DNA from: Ciceribacter ferrooxidans
Lineage (GTDB): Bacteria; Pseudomonadota; Alphaproteobacteria; Rhizobiales; Rhizobiaceae
DNA: 64,000 bases
Assembly (NCBI RefSeq): GCF_004137355.1
Contig: NZ_SDVB01000238.1
Span: 62,001-126,000 of the forward strand
Direction of reading: 5' to 3'
Shown here in pieces: positions 1 through 11,735 of the stretch (positions are counted from its first letter, which is position 1; every line of letters starts with the position of its first letter). The position numbers and the translations under genes were made by a program. A model generated the notes under the pieces. The model worked only from the letters and a program-made list of their open reading frames with translations, searched no databases and was not told where the DNA came from.

Positions 1-378
1 GGCGAAACCGGCTCGGTTTCCTTCTCCTTCGACCATGTCGGTGAAATCACCTACAAGCTTTCCGTCGGCGACGCCGACAAGGTGATGGAAGCGGCGATCG
101 AAGCCGGCGCCGAAGACGTCGTCACCGACGAGGACGGCCACACGATCTACTGCGGCTTCGAGGACATCAACGAAGTCTCGAAGGCGCTGGAATCGACCCT
201 CGGCGAAGCCGAATCCGTCAAGGCGATCTGGAAGCCGCAGAACACGATCGAAGTCGACGAGGAAAAGGCGCAGTCGCTGATGAAGCTCATCGACACGCTG
301 GAAGACGACGACGACGTGCAGAACGTCTACTCGAACTTCGAAGTCTCCGACGAGGTCATGGCCAAGCTCTCGGCCTGA
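1..378 (+). CDS. yebC: YebC/PmpR-family regulator, 3' end only
   Basis: The window opens inside this gene; frame 1 is open from base 1 to the TGA at 376-378, giving the last 125 residues. The sequence holds the family's C-terminal alpha/beta domain: [11 protein letters not shown], a stretch with [12 protein letters not shown], and the acidic end [29 protein letters not shown], all typical of YebC. Members are about 250 aa cytoplasmic proteins known as DNA-binding regulators and, in recent work, as ribosome-associated factors that ease translation of proline stretches. In many proteobacteria yebC lies beside ruvC; here it is about 17 kb away and ends convergently to glmM. The N-terminal half is outside the window. 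Confidence 0.93.
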   Translation, partial: GETGSVSFSFDHVGEITYKLSVGDADKVMEAAIEAGAEDVVTDEDGHTIYCGFEDINEVSKALESTLGEAESVKAIWKPQNTIEVDEEKAQSLMKLIDTLEDDDDVQNVYSNFEVSDEVMAKLSA

Positions 379-400
379 TCGTCAAGTCACGACACAAAAT

Positions 401-435
401 GAGGCCCGGTTGCCTGCGCAGCCGGGCCTTTTTCT
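401..435. terminator. Bidirectional intrinsic terminator between yebC and glmM
   Basis: AGGCCCGG pairs with CCGGGCCT around a 12-base loop and is followed by TTTTTCTT. It lies between two convergent genes, 23 bases after the yebC stop and about 43 bases beyond the glmM stop, so it probably serves mainly yebC. Confidence 0.8.
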
Positions 436-477
436 TGTTTGCTCGTGACGTCCGAGTATGACTCCCCTACTGAGAGC

Positions 478-1833
478 TTAAGCCGCCGCGCCGCGGGCGC
501 CGCCGATCACGCCGACGAGGTCGTTGACGATGCGCTCGATCTGGCTGCGGTCGTCGCCTTCCGCCATCACGCGGATCAGCGGTTCGGTGCCGGAGGGGCG
601 GATCACCAGGCGGCCGCTCTTGGCGAGCTCGCTCTCGGCGTCGGCGATCGCCTGCTTGACCGTCTTGTCCTCGAGCGGCTTGCCGCCGGAGATGCGGACG
701 TTGCGCAGGAGCTGCGGCACGGGATCGAAGCGGTGGCAGATCTCGCTCACCGTCTTGCCGGTGCGCTTGACGCAGGCGAGAATCTGCAGCGCCGCAATGA
801 TGCCGTCGCCGGTGGTGCCGAAGTCCGAGAGCACGATGTGGCCCGACTGCTCGCCGCCGACATTGTAGTGGTGCTGGCGCATGTACTCGACGACGTAGCG
901 GTCGCCGACCTTGGTGCGGGCGAGATTGAGGCCCTTGCCGTTGAGGAAGCGTTCCAGCCCGAGATTGGACATCACGGTCGCCACGATGCCGTCGCCCTTG
1001 AGGCTCTGGTCGTTCGCCCAGGTCTCGGCGATCACCGCCATCAGCTGGTCGCCGTCGACGATGGCGCCGTTCTCGTCGACGATGATGACGCGGTCGGCGT
1101 CGCCATCGAGCGCGATGCCGATGTCTGCGCGCACTTCGTGGACCTTCTTCTGCAGCGCCGAAGGATGGGTCGAGCCGCAATCGAGATTGATGTTGGTGCC
1201 GTTCGGCTCGTTGCCGATGGTAATCACCTCGGCGCCAAGCTCCCAGAGCGCGGCGGGAGCCACCTTGTAGGCGGCGCCGTTGGCGCAGTCGATGGCGATC
1301 CGGAGGCCATGCAGGGTGACGTCGCGCGGCAGGGTGCGCTTGACGAACTCGATATAGCGATAGATGTCGCCGTCGACGCGCTTGGCGCGGCCGATTTCCT
1401 TGGCCGGGGCGAGCTGCGCATAGATGTCCTTGTCCAGGAGCTCCTCGATCTGCTGCTCGATCTCGTCGGAAAGCTTGTAGCCGTCCGGCCCGAAGAGCTT
1501 GATGCCGTTGTCGGCAAAGGGATTGTGCGAGGCGGAGATCATCACGCCGATGTCGGCGCGCAGCGAGCGGGTCAGCATGGCGACCGCAGGGGTCGGGATC
1601 GGTCCGAGCAGGAAGACGTCGAGGCCGGCGGCGGTAAAGCCCGCGACGAGGGCGTTCTCGAGCATGTAGCCGGAAAGGCGGGTATCCTTGCCGATCACCA
1701 CGCGGTGCCGATGCTGGCCGCGGCGAAAGATCGTGCCCACGGCAATGCCCACCCGCATGGCGAGATCCGGCGTCATCGGAAAGACGTTGGACTGTCCACG
1801 GATACCGTCCGTACCGAAATAGCGACGTGACAT
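478..1833 (-). CDS. glmM: Phosphoglucosamine mutase
   Basis: GlmM interconverts glucosamine-6-phosphate and glucosamine-1-phosphate in the cytoplasm, the step before UDP-GlcNAc for peptidoglycan and LPS. The 451-residue product has the usual length and order of sites: YFGTDGIRG at the N terminus, the phosphoserine loop ISASHNP with S102, the Mg2+ loop ALDGDADR (residues 241-248), and the C-terminal phosphate loop [15 protein letters not shown]. The ATG at 1833 is preceded by GGGAG; the frame stays open further upstream but the extension has no family resemblance. It lies 236 bp downstream of ftsH on the same strand, the usual ftsH-glmM order, with a hairpin in between. Confidence 0.97.
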   Translation of the reverse strand: MSRRYFGTDGIRGQSNVFPMTPDLAMRVGIAVGTIFRRGQHRHRVVIGKDTRLSGYMLENALVAGFTAAGLDVFLLGPIPTPAVAMLTRSLRADIGVMISASHNPFADNGIKLFGPDGYKLSDEIEQQIEELLDKDIYAQLAPAKEIGRAKRVDGDIYRYIEFVKRTLPRDVTLHGLRIAIDCANGAAYKVAPAALWELGAEVITIGNEPNGTNINLDCGSTHPSALQKKVHEVRADIGIALDGDADRVIIVDENGAIVDGDQLMAVIAETWANDQSLKGDGIVATVMSNLGLERFLNGKGLNLARTKVGDRYVVEYMRQHHYNVGGEQSGHIVLSDFGTTGDGIIAALQILACVKRTGKTVSEICHRFDPVPQLLRNVRISGGKPLEDKTVKQAIADAESELAKSGRLVIRPSGTEPLIRVMAEGDDRSQIERIVNDLVGVIGGARGAAA

Positions 1834-2007
1834 GTGTACTCCCGAAAGTGCATTGGCGGTGCCGCGGGTGGTTTCAGGCTCCGCCGCGCGACTACACGCA
1901 GACGGGCCGGGACGCGGCACCCTCTCGGGCTGCTCTTGCCACAAAACGCGCGAAACGGCACGTAAATTCGCGTCAATGTCCAATATATCCTGTTACCGGA
2001 AACGAAA

Positions 2008-2037
2008 GGGACCGCCGGTCTTTCGAGCGGCGGTCCC
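2008..2037 (-). terminator. Intrinsic terminator after ftsH
   Basis: Nine-base perfect stem GGGACCGCC / GGCGGTCCC with a 12-base loop; read on the minus strand it is followed by TTTCGTTTCC. It lies 33 bases past the ftsH stop and upstream of glmM, so glmM is probably expressed partly from its own promoter or by readthrough. Confidence 0.7.
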
Positions 2038-2069
2038 GTGTTTCTGCAGGTATGCCTGCGAGGGAGGGG

Positions 2070-4007
<1,938 letters not shown>

Positions 4008-4132
4008 TGAACTCCCCGAACAGAAACAGCCTGCATTGCCTGCGGCCGGTATGATTGTCCATTAACATAGGATTGCGGTGCCGCATTGCCAAGGAAAACC
4101 GACCTCGCGAATGCGTTTTCCGTCAACAAGAC

Positions 4133-5461
4133 CTAAATTGGCGCAACGGGATACAGGGACCTGCCGAAGAGCGCGGCCAGAACGTCGGCGGCGGCGAGAT
4201 CGAAAACCGGCAGAAAATGGTCGAAGGGGGCGAGCACCGGCTCGACCGAAACGGCCTCCACCTCGGCGGCCGCGACGGGTACGCCGCGTTCCGGGGAGAT
4301 AACATGCGGCAGAACCCGTGCCCGGTGCCGCGCAAGGAGACGGGGGACGGGCCGGTCGTCATCGCCGGCGGGCAGGTCCGGGCCGGGTCCGATCCGGATT
4401 TCCTCCTCGCCACCGTTCGTGACGAGAAACCGGTCGTCCCAGAGCGCCGTTCGTCCCGGCGCGATGGTGACTTCCGGCAGATTGCGGTTTTCCCGCATCA
4501 GATAGAACCCGTCGGTCCGCTTCCAGCAAAGCGTGCGCGCCGCCGTCGTCCGGCCATGTCCGGGTGCAAGCGCGAGGGCGGTGACGCGATCCATCTGCTC
4601 GCCCGCCGGCAGATAGGACCGGCCGCCGAGGACGGCGAGCAGGAACGCCAGCGCATGGCGCAGCACCTCCGGTTCGGCGTCGAATGCTTCGGGCGCGAGC
4701 CGGATGATGGTTCCGTGCCGGACCGTGGCGGTGGCACGCAGCAGGTTCGCGGCTTCTGCGGAAAGACGAATGCGGCGGGTGGCGGCGGTCCGGTCGACGT
4801 CCGGGGCCGCCTGCGACAGCGCCATGCGGGTGCGGACGCGCTCATAGCCGGGATTGACGTTGCTCGGGTCGTCGATCCAGCCGAGGCCGTTCCGGGTCAG
4901 GAAGGCGCGGATCGCCGCGCGCCGGACGGAAAGGAAAGGCCGCACGATCCAGAGCCTGCGGTCGTAGAGGGTGGCGGGGGCCATGCCGGCAAGACCGTGC
5001 GGGGAGGGGGCACGGGCCGTGCGCATGGTGATCGTTTCCGCCTGGTCGTCGACGGTATGGCCGGTCACGACCAGATCTGCGTGGCGTTCGACGGCGATAT
5101 CGGCCAGGAGACGGTAGCGCGCTTCCCGTGCGGTGGCGGAAATGCCGGTCGCGGGCTTCTCGCCGAGCCAGCGGCGGGTTTCGTGCGGGATGCCGAGGTC
5201 GCGGCAGAATTCGGCGACGCGCGCGGCTTCGTCGGCGGAGTCCGGCCTCAGGGCGTGGTCGATCGTGGCGGCGAAAAGAGTGTGGGGCTGGTCGCCTGCG
5301 GCAATGCGCCGGTGCAGGGCGAGGAGAAGGCCGGTGGAATCGCTGCCGCCGGAAATCGCGACGAGGATGCGCGAGGGCTTTGCGAGCGAACCGAGAAACT
5401 GCGAGATGGCGTCTTCGGGCGAGGTGTCCCGCTCGGGCAGGATGTCTGCGGGCGCGTCCAT
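4133..5461 (-). CDS. tilS: tRNA(Ile)-lysidine synthetase
   Basis: TilS attaches lysine to C34 of the CAU-anticodon tRNA-Ile using ATP, turning it into an AUA reader; it is essential in most bacteria. The 442-residue product has the PP-loop SGGSDS at residues 37-42 and the family motif GHTVDDQAET, followed by a long, poorly conserved C-terminal half as usual in alphaproteobacteria. It starts 13 bp after the cpoB stop, so it is probably cotranscribed with the tol-pal-cpoB genes; ftsH follows after 125 bp. Confidence 0.95.
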   Translation of the reverse strand: MDAPADILPERDTSPEDAISQFLGSLAKPSRILVAISGGSDSTGLLLALHRRIAAGDQPHTLFAATIDHALRPDSADEAARVAEFCRDLGIPHETRRWLGEKPATGISATAREARYRLLADIAVERHADLVVTGHTVDDQAETITMRTARAPSPHGLAGMAPATLYDRRLWIVRPFLSVRRAAIRAFLTRNGLGWIDDPSNVNPGYERVRTRMALSQAAPDVDRTAATRRIRLSAEAANLLRATATVRHGTIIRLAPEAFDAEPEVLRHALAFLLAVLGGRSYLPAGEQMDRVTALALAPGHGRTTAARTLCWKRTDGFYLMRENRNLPEVTIAPGRTALWDDRFLVTNGGEEEIRIGPGPDLPAGDDDRPVPRLLARHRARVLPHVISPERGVPVAAAEVEAVSVEPVLAPFDHFLPVFDLAAADVLAALFGRSLYPVAPI

Positions 5462-5474
5462 CGCGACGGCCGCG

Positions 5475-6446
5475 TCAGCAGCTCAGGCGCTTCTGTTCGG
5501 TCGCAACCTTGTTGACGACGGCGCGCGAGGCCTTGGGGTAGCGGCGCGTCACTTCCTTGAGCGTGGCGCAGGCGGTCTCGGTATTGTCGAGGGCTGCAAG
5601 CGACATGCCGAGCTTCAGCAGCATTTCCGGGGCCTTCGGCGAGGAGCCGTAAGCCTGGTGTGCGTTGAGGAAGGTCTTCGCCGCCTCGTTGAACTTGCCC
5701 TGGGAATATTGCGCCTCGCCCAGCCAGAAATGCGCATCGGCCGCCTTGCGGCTCTGCGGATAGCGGCTCAGGAAGTCGTTGAACTCGTTCTCGGCAAGGC
5801 CGTAGTCGCCGGAAAGCACATGGCCATAGGCGACCTGGTAGACGTCGGACTCGCTGCCGAGCGAGGCGACTTCGGCACCGCCCGCGGCGGCCGGCGTGTC
5901 GACGCCGGGAAGGTTGCTGCCGCTCTCAGCGCCGGGGTTGATCGAGGCGGAGACGGGCATGCCGCTCGAATCGAGCTCGATCGAGCCGAGCGTCTGCTCC
6001 GGCGTTCCGAGCGCCGCGCCCGAGGGATCCCCGGCGGATGCCGGGGGCTCGGTGGTGATGACGCGGGCGACCTCGTCCTGCTGCGTGCCGCTCTCGACCG
6101 GGGCCTTGAGCGCCCCGCTCTTGGTCGACTTCGACTTCTCCAGATCCTGGAAGCGGAATTCGTTGTCTTCCTGGAACTTGCGGATCTGCTCCTGCATCTG
6201 CAGGAGCTGGTAGCTCATTTCCTCGACCCGGCCGTTCAGGGCGCGGATCTCTTCCTCGAGCTGGAGTACGCGGACGGAGGCGTCGTTGCTCTGGGCGAGC
6301 ACGACCGGCTGCCGCGCGTTGGTGCCCGCCGGGGCCTGTGCCGCCGACGAACCGATACCCGGCATAAGCTGCATGGAGCTCGCGGTGCCGTACAGTCCCC
6401 CCAGCGAGACCGTCGCGAGCATCGCGGCCATGGCAAGTCGTTTCAT
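5475..6446 (-). CDS. cpoB: Cell division coordinator CpoB (YbgF)
   Basis: Periplasmic TPR protein that links TolA to peptidoglycan synthesis during outer-membrane constriction. The 323-residue product has a signal peptide (MKRLAMAAMLATVSLGGL...), a coiled-coil segment at about residues 50-95 (QLEEEIRALNGRVEEMSYQLLQMQEQI), an alanine/serine-rich linker, and a C-terminal TPR block starting near VYQVAYGHVLSGDYGLAENEF. The ATG at 6446 has AGGAAA upstream; the frame is open further but the added residues are not signal-like. It follows pal after 166 bp containing a terminator-like hairpin. Confidence 0.94.
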   Translation of the reverse strand: MKRLAMAAMLATVSLGGLYGTASSMQLMPGIGSSAAQAPAGTNARQPVVLAQSNDASVRVLQLEEEIRALNGRVEEMSYQLLQMQEQIRKFQEDNEFRFQDLEKSKSTKSGALKAPVESGTQQDEVARVITTEPPASAGDPSGAALGTPEQTLGSIELDSSGMPVSASINPGAESGSNLPGVDTPAAAGGAEVASLGSESDVYQVAYGHVLSGDYGLAENEFNDFLSRYPQSRKAADAHFWLGEAQYSQGKFNEAAKTFLNAHQAYGSSPKAPEMLLKLGMSLAALDNTETACATLKEVTRRYPKASRAVVNKVATEQKRLSC

Positions 6447-6558
6447 GTCAAGTTTCCTGTTTCGATCTGATCCTCGCGCACGCCGGCGCGGACAGCCGAT
6501 TCTTTCCAATCGCGGGTAAAAAGCAACTGAAGTTCGGCCAAAGTATGGAGAAAAGACG

Positions 6559-6588
6559 GAAGGCGGCCCCCTTGCAGGGACCGCCTTC
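6559..6588 (-). terminator. Terminator-like hairpin between pal and cpoB
   Basis: GAAGGCGG pairs with CCGCCTTC (8 bp); read on the minus strand it is followed by GTCTTTT. It lies 25 bases beyond the pal stop and may attenuate transcription into cpoB-tilS. Confidence 0.6.
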
Positions 6589-6612
6589 GACAATCGGTCG
6601 GAATGCCTGTTC

Positions 6613-7149
6613 TCAGAGGCCGGCGCCGCCGCCGAGCACGGTGACCGCGCGGCGGTTCTGCGACCAGCAGGAGATGTCGTCGCAGACGGCGACCGGACGT
6701 TCCTTGCCGTAGGAGATGGTCTTCATGCGGTTCGCCGGAACGCCGCGCGAGGCGAGGTAGTCGCGGGTCGTGGCGGCACGGCGGGCGCCGAGAGCGAGGT
6801 TGTATTCGCGGGTGCCGCGTTCGTCGGCATGGCCTTCGACGGTGATCGCGTACTGCGGATACTTCATCAGCCATTGGGCCTGGCGGTCGAGCGTCTGCTG
6901 GGCGTCGGCACGGATCGAGGACGAGTCGGTGTCGAAGAAGATGCGGTCGCCGACGTTCACGGTGAAGTCCTGCTGCGAACCCGGGGTGCCCGCACCACCG
7001 GCACCAAGGCCGAGGTCGGAGGCGCTGTTCGGAAGGTTCTTCTTCGAGGCGCAGCCGGCGAGGGCAAGCGTGAGGGCCAGCGCGACGATGGCGGGGTTGC
7101 GCGCGAGTTTCTGCATGCGGCTCGTGGCCGGAACGTAAGTACGGCTCAT
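6613..7149 (-). CDS. pal: Peptidoglycan-associated lipoprotein Pal
   Basis: Outer-membrane lipoprotein that binds meso-DAP peptidoglycan and is moved by TolB/TolA at the division site. The 178-residue product has a lipobox LALAGC with the lipidated Cys at 33 and an OmpA-like C-terminal domain with VEGHADERGTREYN and LGARRA, the peptidoglycan-binding region. The start at 7149 is chosen for its strong AAGGAGA; an internal ATG (residue 12) would also leave a signal peptide. It lies between tolB and cpoB as in other proteobacteria. Confidence 0.96.
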   Translation of the reverse strand: MSRTYVPATSRMQKLARNPAIVALALTLALAGCASKKNLPNSASDLGLGAGGAGTPGSQQDFTVNVGDRIFFDTDSSSIRADAQQTLDRQAQWLMKYPQYAITVEGHADERGTREYNLALGARRAATTRDYLASRGVPANRMKTISYGKERPVAVCDDISCWSQNRRAVTVLGGGAGL

Positions 7150-7306
7150 CGCCGGTCTCTCCTTGAATGTCTTCGGTTAGGGTTGCCGGACTCTAACCGT
7201 TCTAGGTTAACCGGCATCGAATGAACATGGTTAACAGGGTCCTAAAACACCGCTGAAAGCCGCTGATTTGCAGCACTTTGCGGCAAGAAAGAGGCGCAAT
7301 TGCGCC

Positions 7307-8614
7307 TCATTCGAGGAGCGGCGACCAGGCCGGGTCCGAGGCGTAGGACGGCGTCTGGATCATCTGCTCGTTATAGCCGGTGAGATCGATCGAATAGAGC
7401 TGCGGCCCGCCGGCGCCGGCTGCCTGGCGGAAGAACATGATGACGCGACCGTTCGGCGCCCAGGTCGGGCCCTCGTTGTGGAAGCCGGTCGTCAGGATGC
7501 GTTCGCCGGAACCGTCGGGCTTCATTACGCCGATCGAGAACTTGCCGCCCGACTGCTTGGTGAAGGCGATGAGGTCGCCGCGCGGCGACCAGACCGGCGT
7601 CGAATAGGAACCGTCGCCGAAGGAGATGCGGGTCTGGCCGGAGCCGTCGGCGCCCATGACGTAGAGCTGCTGGCGTCCGCCGCGGTCGCTTTCGAAGACG
7701 ATCCGCCCACCGTCCGGGGAATAGGAGGGCGAGGTGTCGATCGCCGCGGTGTTGGTGAGCCGCGTCGTCGTGCGCGAGCGCAGGTCCATCGTGTAGATGT
7801 TGGCGTTACCGTCCTGCTGCAGGCTCATGATGACCCGCTGGCCATCGGGAGAGAAGCGCGGGCTGAAGGTCATGCCGGGGAAGTTGCCGACGACTTCGCG
7901 CTGCCCGGTTTCGAGCTGCAGGAGGTAGACACGCGGCTGCTGGCCTTCGAAGGACATGTAGGTCACTTCCTGGCGGCTCGGCGAGAAGCGCGGCGTCAGC
8001 ACGATGTCCTTGGTGTTGGTCAGCATGCGGACGTTTGCGCCGTCCTGGTCCATGATCGCGAGCTGGCGCTTGCGGTCGGCCTTGGTGCCGCTTTCCGAGA
8101 CGAAGACGACGCGGGTGTCGAAATAGCCCTTCTCGCCGGTGATGCGCTCATAGATCGCATCGGCGATGATGTGGGCGACACGGCGCCAGTTCTCCGGCTG
8201 GGTGAAGAACTGCTGGCCGGTCATCTGCTGGCCGGCGAAGGTGTCCCACAGGCGGAACTCGGCGCGCAGTCGTCCGTCGCCTTCCTTGCTGATCCGGCCG
8301 ACGACGAGCGCCTGGGCGTTGACGACCTTCCAGTCCTCGAAGCGCGGGGCCTGGTCGGGGTTGGAGACCTTCTCGATGAAGGCCTGGCGGTTGACCGGGG
8401 CGAACAGCCCCGAGCGTTTCAGGTCCGCCTCGATCACCTGGGATATCCGGGCGCCGATGTCGTCACCCGACACGAAGTCGGTGACGGCGATCGGCAGGGG
8501 TTCGACATTGCCCTTGTTGATGTTGATCTCGACGAGCGCGTTCGCCGGCGTTGCGAAGGCGCCGGCAAGGCCGACGATCACCGCCAGATATCGAAGAAGA
8601 TTGAGCTTCATCAT
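7307..8614 (-). CDS. tolB: Tol-Pal system protein TolB
   Basis: Periplasmic beta-propeller protein that alternates between Pal and TolA. The 435-residue product has a signal peptide (about residues 1-27, ending TPANA), an N-terminal alpha/beta domain, and repeated propeller blades marked by FSPDG/YSPDGG/WSPRGD-type sequences. Two ATGs in a row (8614 and 8611) are possible starts. It lies 23 bp after tolA, so it belongs to the tolQRAB operon. Confidence 0.97.
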   Translation of the reverse strand: MMKLNLLRYLAVIVGLAGAFATPANALVEININKGNVEPLPIAVTDFVSGDDIGARISQVIEADLKRSGLFAPVNRQAFIEKVSNPDQAPRFEDWKVVNAQALVVGRISKEGDGRLRAEFRLWDTFAGQQMTGQQFFTQPENWRRVAHIIADAIYERITGEKGYFDTRVVFVSESGTKADRKRQLAIMDQDGANVRMLTNTKDIVLTPRFSPSRQEVTYMSFEGQQPRVYLLQLETGQREVVGNFPGMTFSPRFSPDGQRVIMSLQQDGNANIYTMDLRSRTTTRLTNTAAIDTSPSYSPDGGRIVFESDRGGRQQLYVMGADGSGQTRISFGDGSYSTPVWSPRGDLIAFTKQSGGKFSIGVMKPDGSGERILTTGFHNEGPTWAPNGRVIMFFRQAAGAGGPQLYSIDLTGYNEQMIQTPSYASDPAWSPLLE

Positions 8615-8637
8615 TCGTTTCAGGCCTTTAGCTTTTT

Positions 8638-9744
8638 TTACATCATTTCGCTGGGGTCGAAGTTCACGACGACCTCCGACCAGGCGTCATATTTGTCGGG
8701 TGGAAGATTGGTGAAGGGCGCCGAGCGCAGGACTGCACGCCGCGCGCTCGCCATCATGACCTGCTGCGTGGAGGCTTCGCCGCCGCTGGCGGTGACCTCC
8801 GGATCTCCGACCAGGTTGCCGGCTTCGTCGAGCCGGAAGCGGACCTGGATGACCATGCCCTCCATTCCGGCGAGGCCGGGAATGAACGACCAGTTGTTCT
8901 GGATCACGCCTTTCAGCGCATCCATCTCGCTCTGGCTGAGCTTCGAGCCGCCGGTGGTCTTCTTGCCGCCGAACGCCGCCTTGTCCTGGGAGGCCTTGGC
9001 GCCGCCGGCCGTCGGATCGTTCTTGTTGAGAAGCGCTGCGATCTCGTCGGCGTTGAAGTCGCTTTCCTTCGACGACTTGGACTTGGCCGATTCCTGATTC
9101 TTGTCGGCCTTCTTCTTGTCCGGGCTCTTCGCCGTCTGGGTCTCCGCCGGCTTCTTCTCCGCCGGCTTTTCGGCGGGCTTCGGCTTTTCCGGTTTCGGCT
9201 TGGCGGCCGGCAGGGGCACGCTTTCCGGCAGCGGGATTTCCTCGGCCGCCGTTTCCTCGGGCTTGGCTTCCGGCTTCGCCTCGGGCGCCGGCTCGGGCTT
9301 CGTTTCGCTCGGCGGCTCCGCCTTGGCGACCTCGGTCGAAGGATTGGTCGCCGTGTCTTCCTTGATGATGTCCTGGACGTCGTTGGTCACGTCGTCCTGC
9401 TTCGGCTGGACCTTCTCGACCTTTTCCGGCGCGGCGGAGGATTCGGCATTGTTCGGCTTGGCGTTCGGGGTCGGCACCGATTTCAGGTCGACCTTGTTGT
9501 CGCCGAGGTTCTCGGCGTTCTCCACAGAGGTCGGCTTCTGCGTCGGCACGGGCGCGGACTTCTCGGCGACGGGCGCCTTCTTGTCGCCCTGCTGGATCTG
9601 GGTGATCTCCTCGATCGGCACGATGTCGACCGGCAGCGCCTCGACGTCGGCGACGTCGAAGGACTGGGGCGCGCTGATGGTGACCAGCGCCATGACGAGC
9701 GCCAGCACATGCAGGACGGCCGATGTGATGAGACTGCCTTTCAT
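8638..9744 (-). CDS. tolA: Tol-Pal system protein TolA
   Basis: Inner-membrane protein bridging TolQR to TolB/Pal across the periplasm. The 368-residue product has one N-terminal TM helix (about residues 6-27), a long Pro/Lys/Glu/Ala-rich central region (about 45-250) and a C-terminal TonB/TolA-like domain (about 265-368) containing [24 protein letters not shown]. The layout is diagnostic, while the central sequence is low complexity and variable between species. It starts 9 bp after tolR. Confidence 0.94.
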   Translation of the reverse strand: MKGSLITSAVLHVLALVMALVTISAPQSFDVADVEALPVDIVPIEEITQIQQGDKKAPVAEKSAPVPTQKPTSVENAENLGDNKVDLKSVPTPNAKPNNAESSAAPEKVEKVQPKQDDVTNDVQDIIKEDTATNPSTEVAKAEPPSETKPEPAPEAKPEAKPEETAAEEIPLPESVPLPAAKPKPEKPKPAEKPAEKKPAETQTAKSPDKKKADKNQESAKSKSSKESDFNADEIAALLNKNDPTAGGAKASQDKAAFGGKKTTGGSKLSQSEMDALKGVIQNNWSFIPGLAGMEGMVIQVRFRLDEAGNLVGDPEVTASGGEASTQQVMMASARRAVLRSAPFTNLPPDKYDAWSEVVVNFDPSEMM

Positions 9745-9753
9745 AGCGTCCGA

Positions 9754-10212
9754 TCACTTTTCCTGTTCTTGCAGCGTCACGAGGCCGATGTTCTTGTAAC
9801 CGGCCGCGGAAATGCGGGCCATCACCTTCATCACGGTGCCGTAGGCGGCGGTGGTGTCGCCGCGCACGTAGATGCGTTCGTTGTAGCCGGTGGTGGCGAT
9901 TGCCTGCAGCTTGGCGACGACCTCGTCGATGGCGATCGGGGTCTCCTGCAGATACACCTCTCCGGCCGGATTGACCGAGATGGTGATCGGCTGGGTGTCG
10001 GCGTTCATCGCCTTCGCCTGCGTTTCCGGCAGGTCGATCGGCACGCCGACCGTCATCATCGGCGCGGCCACCATGAAGATGATCAGCAGCACGAGCATGA
10101 CGTCGACGAGCGGCGTCACGTTGATGTCGCTCATCGGCTTCTTCTTGCCGCCGCCACGACGCGAGCCGCGGCGACCGCCGCCACCGCCATTCGATCCAAC
10201 AGACATTGCCAT
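9754..10212 (-). CDS. tolR: Tol-Pal system protein TolR
   Basis: ExbD/TolR-family inner-membrane protein that with TolQ uses the proton gradient to energise TolA. The 152-residue product has a Gly/Arg/Lys-rich cytoplasmic N terminus, one TM helix with the conserved proton-relay aspartate in TPLVDVMLVLLIIFMV, and a periplasmic domain. GGAGA precedes the ATG at 10212. It lies 26 bp after tolQ. Confidence 0.96.
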   Translation of the reverse strand: MAMSVGSNGGGGGRRGSRRGGGKKKPMSDINVTPLVDVMLVLLIIFMVAAPMMTVGVPIDLPETQAKAMNADTQPITISVNPAGEVYLQETPIAIDEVVAKLQAIATTGYNERIYVRGDTTAAYGTVMKVMARISAAGYKNIGLVTLQEQEK

Positions 10213-10238
10213 CGGTCAGTCTCCGTAACCGGCCGCCC

Positions 10239-10958
10239 TTACTGGGCGGCCTGACGCGGTTGCAGCTTCTCGTCGATCTGGCGCGAGAGGATGGCCGAGA
10301 ATTCGTCGGCGAAACCTTCCATGCGGGCCGTCAGCTTGCCGGCATCGCCGGAGAAGCGGTTGTAGGCGATAACCGCGGGAATAGCGGCGACGAGGCCGAT
10401 CGCGGTCGCGAGCAGCGCTTCGGCGATACCCGGGGCGACGACGGCGAGATTGGTCGACTTCGATCCGGCGATCGCCTGGAAGGAGGTCATGATACCGACG
10501 ACGGTGCCGAACAGGCCGACGAAGGGTGCGGCAGAGCCGATGGTGGCGAGCGAGCCGAGGCGGGCCTCCAGCTGTTCGGATTCACGCGCGAGCGTCACGT
10601 CCATGGCACGGTCGATACGCATCTGCAGGCCGATCGGCGAACGGGCGCCGCGTTCGAAGCTCTTCTTCCATTCCCGCATGGCGGCGACGAAGATCGCGCC
10701 GAGGCCCGTATTGTTGCGCTCGGCAAGCGTCCGATAGAGTTCCTCGAGCGACTGGCCCGACCAGAAAACCTGCTCGAACTGGTCGAACTGCCGCCGCGCC
10801 CTCGTGTAGCTCATCGTCTTGTCGATGACGATCGCCCAGGTCCAGACCGAGGCCGAAAGCAGCCCCAGCATGACCAGTTTCACCACGAAGCCCGCCTGTA
10901 TGAACAGACTCCAGAGGCTCACGTCCTGCGTCGCTGCCGCCAAATCAACTGCTTCCAT
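10239..10958 (-). CDS. tolQ: Tol-Pal system protein TolQ
   Basis: MotA/TolQ/ExbB-family channel subunit with three TM helices; the large cytoplasmic loop and the TM2/TM3 segments (ATIGSAAPFVGLFGTVVGIM and GIAEALLATAIGLVAAIPAV) are clear. I start at ATG 10958 (239 aa), which has GGGGA upstream and gives the family N terminus MEAVDLAAATQDVSLW; a TTG 24 bp upstream is less likely. The 193 bp between ybgC and tolQ leave room for a promoter. Confidence 0.96.
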   Translation of the reverse strand: MEAVDLAAATQDVSLWSLFIQAGFVVKLVMLGLLSASVWTWAIVIDKTMSYTRARRQFDQFEQVFWSGQSLEELYRTLAERNNTGLGAIFVAAMREWKKSFERGARSPIGLQMRIDRAMDVTLARESEQLEARLGSLATIGSAAPFVGLFGTVVGIMTSFQAIAGSKSTNLAVVAPGIAEALLATAIGLVAAIPAVIAYNRFSGDAGKLTARMEGFADEFSAILSRQIDEKLQPRQAAQ

Positions 10959-11151
10959 CGCTTTGTAATCCCCGAAATCCAAACGCCCGGCACGAGACCG
11001 GGCGGTTCAAGATTGCTTGCCTATAAGGAGTCCGGTCGCCATCCGCTTCAAGCTCCCAGAACGCCTTGTTGCGTTCAATTTTGGTCAAACGAAGGCGTGC
11101 ATCGCACAAATCTGCGTGCCGCCAGTAAGCCCCGATATGGTTAAGATATCG

Positions 11152-11610
11152 TTAGTGCGGCGCTTGTGCGCTCGATGTGAGGAACTGTGCCGCGAGCGTC
11201 TCCGGCAGGCGGCGCGGGCGCCCGAGCCGGTTGACGACGGCGATGGTCACCTTTGCCGCGATCAGCAGCTGCTCGCCACGGCGGATCTCCTGCTTGAGCA
11301 CCATCTTGGCACCGCCCGCCTTCGTCGTCGTCGTGGAAATCTCCAGCACGTCGTCCATGCGCGCCGGGCTCTTGAAGTCGATCTCCATCCGGTGGACGAC
11401 AAAAACGAGGCCTTCGTCGTCGATGCCGAGCAGCGTGCTCTGTTCGACGCCGAGGCAGCGCAGATAGTCGGTGCGGCCGCGTTCCAGGAAGTGCAGGTAG
11501 CGGGCGTGATAGACGAGGCCGGAGAAGTCGGTGTCTTCGTAATAGACCCGCTGGAGCAGGCGATGGCCGGTTTCGACGAGCTCGCCGCATATGGAAATCG
11601 CTTTGTTCAT
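11152..11610 (-). CDS. ybgC: Acyl-CoA thioesterase YbgC (tol-pal-associated)
   Basis: Hot-dog-fold thioesterase usually found as the first gene of tol-pal clusters; family members hydrolyse acyl-CoA or acyl-ACP and are linked to envelope phospholipid metabolism. The 152-residue product carries VYYEDTDFSGLVYHARYL, where the Asp of DTDFSG is the catalytic acid of this family. The ATG at 11610 has AAAGGA upstream; a TTG directly before it is ignored. It is divergent from sqdB with 125 bp between them. Confidence 0.93.
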   Translation of the reverse strand: MNKAISICGELVETGHRLLQRVYYEDTDFSGLVYHARYLHFLERGRTDYLRCLGVEQSTLLGIDDEGLVFVVHRMEIDFKSPARMDDVLEISTTTTKAGGAKMVLKQEIRRGEQLLIAAKVTIAVVNRLGRPRRLPETLAAQFLTSSAQAPH

Positions 11611-11735
11611 CAAATGCTTATCCTTTTACACTCTCAATAGCTCAGGGTTTTGTGGAGCCGGACCGGCGGCATTGTAGTTCTGTCACAAATGGGCATTATC
11701 AGAATTCGAGCGCAACCGGCACAGGAGTCGATACC

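Noticed and set aside
439-1830. Long plus-strand frame opposite glmM
   Set aside because: Antisense shadow; the glmM product on the minus strand has the catalytic Ser and metal loop.
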